Below, one piece after another: positions 6,500-9,510 of a stretch of 9,510 bases of DNA. The position numbers were made by a program, and so were the translations under genes. The stretch is from an uncultured Oscillibacter sp. Lineage in GTDB: Bacteria > Bacillota_A > Clostridia > Oscillospirales > Oscillospiraceae. The stretch covers positions 1 to 9,510 of the forward strand of contig CATOKC010000128.1 of the NCBI GenBank assembly GCA_951800675.1, in the 5' to 3' direction. Position 1 is the stretch's first letter; the number at the start of each line of letters is the position of its first letter. The notes under the pieces were generated by a model, which was given only the letters and a program-made list of their open reading frames with translations, ran no database searches and was not told the DNA's origin.

Positions 6500-7747
6500 A
6501 TGAAGCGAAACTGCAAAAGGTTCTTTCTCCGCTCCCTGCCGTTGCTGGCCCTGGCGCTGTGCCTGATTTTGGCGGACCTGACCCCCGCCGCCGCAGCCGT
6601 GACCCAGGCGGACATCGACGCATTGAAAAGCGATGCCAAGGGCCTGGCTCAGGAGAAAAAGGACATCCAGGCCCAGATTGACAAGCTGTCCTCCGATATC
6701 AGCACCACCATGGAGCGCAAACGCCTGTTGGATGGGCAGATCAGTGTAACCGAGCAGGAGATCAGCAACAAGGAAGAGGAAATCGCCACCTACGAGGACC
6801 TGATTGTCCAGACGGCGGCAGAGCTGGCGGACGCGGAGGCCAAGGAAGAGGCCCAGTATGCGCTCTTCTGCAAACGGGTTCGGGCCATGGAGGAGCAGGG
6901 GAAGGTGGAATACTGGTCCGTGTTGTTCCGTGCCAGCAGCTTTTCGGACCTCCTGGGCCGTCTGGATGTGGTGAACGAGATCATGGAGTATGACCAGCGG
7001 GTCATTGACGATTTAAAGACCCTCCAGGCCATCACCGCTGAAAAGAAAGCGGAGCTGGAGGGGCAAAAGAATGCCTCCGAGGAGGCCAAGGCGGAGCTGG
7101 AGGCCAAAAAGCGGGACCTGGATTCTCAGCGGGACGTGGCCAACGCCCTGGTGCTCAAGCTCCGCCAGCAGCAGCAGGAGCAGGAGGACGCTCTAGACGA
7201 TCTCTCCGAAGAGGAAGAGGCGGTTCAGGCCCGCATCAAGGCGCTGATCAAGAAGATGGAGGAGGAAGAGGCGGCCCGGCGGGCTGCGGGACAGTCCGGT
7301 CCTGCCTCCAACCCCGGCGGCTACATTTGGCCGGTGAATAGCCGCTACGTCACCTCCACCGTGGGCGGACGGGCCTCTCCCGGCGGCATCGGTTCCACGA
7401 ATCACAAGGGAACGGACATTGGCCGGGTGGGCTATAACAGCAGCATCTATGCGGCCAAAGCGGGACAGGTGATTATCTCCGAGTATTCCAAGTCCTACGG
7501 AAACTATGTGGTGGTTTATCATGGCGCGGGGAATACTACTCTGTACGCTCATATGAGCAGCCGGAAGGTCAGCGTAGGCCAGCAGGTGAAGCAGGGCGAC
7601 GTGCTGGGCATCACCGGCTCTACAGGTAATTCCACCGGACCGCACCTCCATTTTGAAATCAAGGAGAATAACACAACGATCAATCCCCTGAGCCACGGGG
7701 CAGAGCCCAAGAAGGGCTATTTGGGCGGCTACACGCTCAGCGATTAA
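6500..7747 (+). CDS. Secreted coiled-coil M23 murein hydrolase, FtsEX partner
   Basis: A 415-residue exported protein, architecture as in EnvC/PcsB-like hydrolases. A signal peptide covers about residues 1-33 (positively charged MKRNCKR, hydrophobic core, end near AAAA-VT). Residues about 36-262 are a long charged coiled coil, the part that docks on FtsX in characterised homologues. A short linker leads to a LytM/M23 metallopeptidase domain (about 275-400). The zinc and catalytic residues are all present: HKGTD (H302, D306), YAHMS (H351) and GPHLHFE (H382, H384). It should therefore be an active endopeptidase cutting peptide cross-links, whereas E. coli EnvC has a degenerate domain. The ATG follows AGGAGGG (6489-6495), which begins on the last base of ftsX, so it belongs to the same operon. 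Which bond it cuts cannot be read from sequence. Confidence 0.93.
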   Translation: MKRNCKRFFLRSLPLLALALCLILADLTPAAAAVTQADIDALKSDAKGLAQEKKDIQAQIDKLSSDISTTMERKRLLDGQISVTEQEISNKEEEIATYEDLIVQTAAELADAEAKEEAQYALFCKRVRAMEEQGKVEYWSVLFRASSFSDLLGRLDVVNEIMEYDQRVIDDLKTLQAITAEKKAELEGQKNASEEAKAELEAKKRDLDSQRDVANALVLKLRQQQQEQEDALDDLSEEEEAVQARIKALIKKMEEEEAARRAAGQSGPASNPGGYIWPVNSRYVTSTVGGRASPGGIGSTNHKGTDIGRVGYNSSIYAAKAGQVIISEYSKSYGNYVVVYHGAGNTTLYAHMSSRKVSVGQQVKQGDVLGITGSTGNSTGPHLHFEIKENNTTINPLSHGAEPKKGYLGGYTLSD

Positions 7748-7773
7748 ACCGGGTCAATGAGAACATAATTCAG

Positions 7774-7802
7774 CCTCCCGCCCCATATCATGGGGCGGGA
7801 GG
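7774..7802 (+). terminator. Strong hairpin: operon terminator that also buries the next Shine-Dalgarno
   Basis: CCTCCCGCCCCAT (7774-7786) pairs perfectly with ATGGGGCGGGAGG (7790-7802), giving up to 13 pairs. It is followed by TAGTTTTA, a short T-rich tail, 26 bp after the hydrolase stop codon. It could end the ftsEX operon. Its 3' arm contains GGGAGG (7797-7802), the ribosome site for the ATG at 7810, so folding would block that gene's translation. Whether it mainly terminates or mainly occludes cannot be told from sequence. Confidence 0.7.
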
Positions 7803-7809
7803 TAGTTTT

Positions 7810-8565
7810 ATGGTAGGATACTTGTCTTGGGCGGAGCCCCAAAAGGGACGGCGGAGCATCCGGCTGGAGGAGCGGCACATCCTGCGGATGCGGTTTTTAC
7901 AGGCGGAGATTGTAAAGAGCCCTCATGGAGCCATCCTTTCCCGCCGGGTGCTGGCGGCGGGGAAGAAGCTGCGGAAGCGGGGGGTGACGCAGGTGGTGCT
8001 GCCGGAGGAGTTCCCCTTCCGGGAGCAGCTGGAGAGGTGCGGTCTGCGGTCCGCAAGCACCCTGTCTCTCCGACGATGTCTGGCAGCGGACTGGGTCCGG
8101 GCGGGCCTGGCGGCAAAGGGACAGCCGGTAGCGGGCGCTCGGGTGGCGGTATCGGCAGGGGCGCTGACGGGGGAGGCGGTGCGGACCGTGACGGAGCTGT
8201 GCCTCCGGCACCGCTATGTGCTGCTGGACCTGCCCTACGGCGGGGAGGAGCTGTGCCGTCAGCTCCGGCGGGAGTACGGCGTGTCACTGCTGCTGGGGCC
8301 CTCCAAGGACCAGCTGGAGGGGGCGGAGGCCCTGGTCCTCTTTGACCCGAGGACGGATTTGTCTTTGAAAAACCCTGTTGCCCTGCGGCTTTACGACGAA
8401 AAACAGACTCTGCCGCCCCTGTCCCTGCCGCCCAGCTTGGAGGAGGCCCTGCCCGAGGGGGCGGATCGGGGGCAGCTGCTGGCGATTCTTCGGGAGGCGG
8501 GGACCTTGAAGCGGGAGCAGATTGCCCTGGGGGCGGGAAACTGGTCCCCGGAGGGAGAGACTTGA
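7810..8565 (+). CDS. Conserved-looking protein of unknown function, 251 aa
   Basis: I do not recognise this protein. It is soluble, with no signal peptide or membrane segment, and rich in Leu, Arg, Gly and Glu. Residues 1-100 are basic and mixed (SPHGAILSRRVLAAGKKLRK). Residues about 108-182 alternate predicted strands and helices: GARVAVSAGA, TVTELCLRHRYVLLDLP, EELCRQLRREYGVSLLLGP and EALVLFDPR. This looks like a Rossmann-type alpha/beta fold, which is inference from pattern only. The C-terminus (200-251) is proline-rich, then helical. The start has a perfect GGGAGG seven bases upstream (7797-7802), inside a hairpin. Codon use with G/C-ending third positions supports this frame over the long frames opposite. 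It follows the ftsEX operon in the same direction. Its stop codon overlaps the -35 box of the greA promoter. No obvious promoter of its own is seen. Confidence 0.8.
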   Translation: MVGYLSWAEPQKGRRSIRLEERHILRMRFLQAEIVKSPHGAILSRRVLAAGKKLRKRGVTQVVLPEEFPFREQLERCGLRSASTLSLRRCLAADWVRAGLAAKGQPVAGARVAVSAGALTGEAVRTVTELCLRHRYVLLDLPYGGEELCRQLRREYGVSLLLGPSKDQLEGAEALVLFDPRTDLSLKNPVALRLYDEKQTLPPLSLPPSLEEALPEGADRGQLLAILREAGTLKREQIALGAGNWSPEGET

Positions 8566-8590
8566 CATTCCCTCATACCTTCTATATAAT
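8562..8590 (+). promoter_or_regulatory. Perfect consensus promoter of greA-lysS
   Basis: TTGACA (8562-8567), a 17-bp spacer and TATAAT (8585-8590) match the sigma-A consensus at all twelve positions. The -35 box overlaps the TGA stop (8563-8565) of the preceding gene. Transcription would begin near 8597, leaving a leader of about 66 nt. This should be a strong constitutive promoter. Confidence 0.93.
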
Positions 8591-8662
8591 ATCATCTTGT
8601 AAAATTGCGCCCCGGGGAAATATTCTCCAGGATGAAGCATCGTAAGAAAGGAACTGTCCGAC

Positions 8663-9136
8663 ATGGCAAAAGAATACAAGATGAGTCAGGCCCGCTACGA
8701 CGAGCTGCAGGAGGAGCTGAATTACCTCAAGACCACCCGCTCCGACGAGGTGGCGGAGCAGATCAAGGTGGCCCGGGGCTTTGGTGACCTCAGCGAAAAC
8801 AGCGAGTACGACGAGGCGAAAAATGAACAGGGCAAGCTCTACTCCCACATTGCCGAGGTGGAGGAAATCCTCCAGCACGCCGTCATTGTGGACGAGAGCG
8901 GCAATACAGACGTAGTGGCCATCGGCTGCAAGGTAACGGTGGCGGGCCCTGACGGAAAGGCTCTGCCTACGCCCTATACCATTGTGGGCTCCCAGGAGTC
9001 CGACCCCATGCACGGCATTATTTCGGAGGAATCCCCCTTTGGCAAGGCCCTCATCGGCAAGAAGGAAGGGGAGACCGCCGTGGTGGAGGCCCCCCGGGGA
9101 AACATCTCCTATAAGGTGTTGAAAATCGAGCGGTAA
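8663..9136 (+). CDS. greA: Transcription elongation factor GreA
   Basis: GreA enters the secondary channel of stalled RNA polymerase and stimulates cleavage of the backtracked transcript. At 157 residues it has the family length. Residues 1-75 form the antiparallel coiled coil. Its tip carries GDLSENSEYDEAKNEQ (41-56), with the magnesium-positioning acids D42 and E45. The C-terminal FKBP-like domain (about 80-157) contains YTIVGSQESDP, ISEESPFGKALIGKKEGE and a closing YKVLKIE. AAAGGAA (8647-8653) lies nine bases before the ATG. It has its own consensus promoter and is followed by lysS after 26 bp, without a terminator, so the two are one operon. Confidence 0.98.
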   Translation: MAKEYKMSQARYDELQEELNYLKTTRSDEVAEQIKVARGFGDLSENSEYDEAKNEQGKLYSHIAEVEEILQHAVIVDESGNTDVVAIGCKVTVAGPDGKALPTPYTIVGSQESDPMHGIISEESPFGKALIGKKEGETAVVEAPRGNISYKVLKIER

Positions 9137-9162
9137 GCCGCCGTCATATAAGGAGAGAGAGC

Positions 9163-9510
9163 ATGGCTGAACAAATGAAGAAGCCCGAGCAGGACCTGGG
9201 CGAGCAGACCAGGGTCCGCCGGGAGAAGCTGGCGGAGCTCCAGGCCGCCGGAGAGGACCCCTTTCAGTTGACCCGTTTTGACTGGGACGCAACGTCCCGG
9301 CAGATTAAGGAGAATTTCGACGCCATGGAGGGCAAGCCCGTCAAGGTGGCGGGCCGCCTCATGAGCAAGCGGGGCATGGGCAAGGTCAGCTTCTGCGATT
9401 TGCAGGACAAGGACGGCCGCATCCAGCTGTACGCCCGCCAGGACGAAATGGACGAGGCGGTTTACAAGAAGTTTAAGAAATTTGACATTGGAGACATTGT
9501 GGGTGTAGAT
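9163..9510 (+). CDS. lysS: Lysyl-tRNA synthetase, class II, N-terminal part (3' end outside window)
   Basis: The first 116 residues of class II lysyl-tRNA synthetase, which charges tRNA-Lys in the cytoplasm. After a lysine/glutamate-rich leader, RVRREKLAELQAAGEDPF (17-34) is the typical N-terminal signature. It is followed by the anticodon-binding OB fold: VKVAGRLMSKRGMGKVSFCD (60-79), LQDKDGRIQLYARQD and FDIGDIVGV. The catalytic domain lies beyond the window. The ATG follows AAGGAGAG (9150-9157) by five to six bases. It sits 26 bp after greA, an arrangement common in clostridia. Other OB-fold synthetases (AspS, AsnS) are less likely given this signature. Confidence 0.95.
   Translation, partial: MAEQMKKPEQDLGEQTRVRREKLAELQAAGEDPFQLTRFDWDATSRQIKENFDAMEGKPVKVAGRLMSKRGMGKVSFCDLQDKDGRIQLYARQDEMDEAVYKKFKKFDIGDIVGVD

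Noticed and set aside
4911..6639. Long minus-strand open frames (443 and 356 codons) opposite ftsE, ftsX and the hydrolase start
   Set aside because: They mirror GC-rich genes, have histidine/arginine-rich nonsense composition and no ribosome sites, and lie opposite three well-supported genes.
7808..8345. Alternative frames in both strands over the 251-aa gene, one Pro/Ala-rich and one Gly/Ala-rich
   Set aside because: Their compositions are typical of shifted reading of GC-rich codons. Only the 7810 frame has a proper ribosome site and balanced protein composition.

Overview
The window is a chromosomal housekeeping segment of a GC-rich, low-GC-lineage (Firmicutes/Bacillota) anaerobe, most likely of the Oscillospiraceae (Flavonifractor/Lawsonibacter/Oscillibacter-like). 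That placement is inference from three things: strong AGGAGG-type ribosome sites and TTGACA/TATAAT promoters, the gene set (a DUF4830 protein, a CdaR/PucR-type regulator, FtsEX with an M23 hydrolase, greA-lysS), and EF-Tu sequence character. There is no phage, transposon, CRISPR, tRNA or rRNA.

Layout. (1) 1-2042: the 3' end of fusA (EF-G) and a complete tuf (EF-Tu), the tail of a str operon. They are separated by a 198-bp spacer packed with inverted repeats and holding a tuf promoter. Tuf ends in a strong bidirectional terminator shared with the next, convergent gene. (2) 2043-3337: a small membrane-anchored DUF4830 protein on the minus strand, divergent from an RsuA-type 16S rRNA pseudouridine synthase. 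Their predicted promoters interleave in a 107-bp gap. (3) 3338-4620: a monocistronic CdaR/PucR-family regulator with its own near-consensus promoter and terminator. (4) 4621-4901: a non-coding stretch ending in the ftsE promoter. (5) 4902-7747: ftsE-ftsX-M23 murein hydrolase, a tightly packed operon for an ATP-driven cell-wall hydrolase. (6) 7748-8565: a hairpin that buries the ribosome site of the following 251-aa protein of unknown function. (7) 8562-9510: a perfect consensus promoter, greA, and the start of lysS, cut by the window edge.

How the genes work together: EF-G/EF-Tu, RsuA, GreA and LysS serve translation and transcription. FtsE (ATPase), FtsX (membrane transducer) and the secreted coiled-coil/M23 protein form one predicted three-part division machine. 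FtsE cycling would be passed through FtsX to switch on peptidoglycan cleavage outside the membrane.

No wholly new system is evident. The items most worth a second look are the structured fusA-tuf spacer, the Shine-Dalgarno-occluding hairpin ahead of the unknown 251-aa gene, that protein itself, and the catalytically complete M23 partner of FtsEX.
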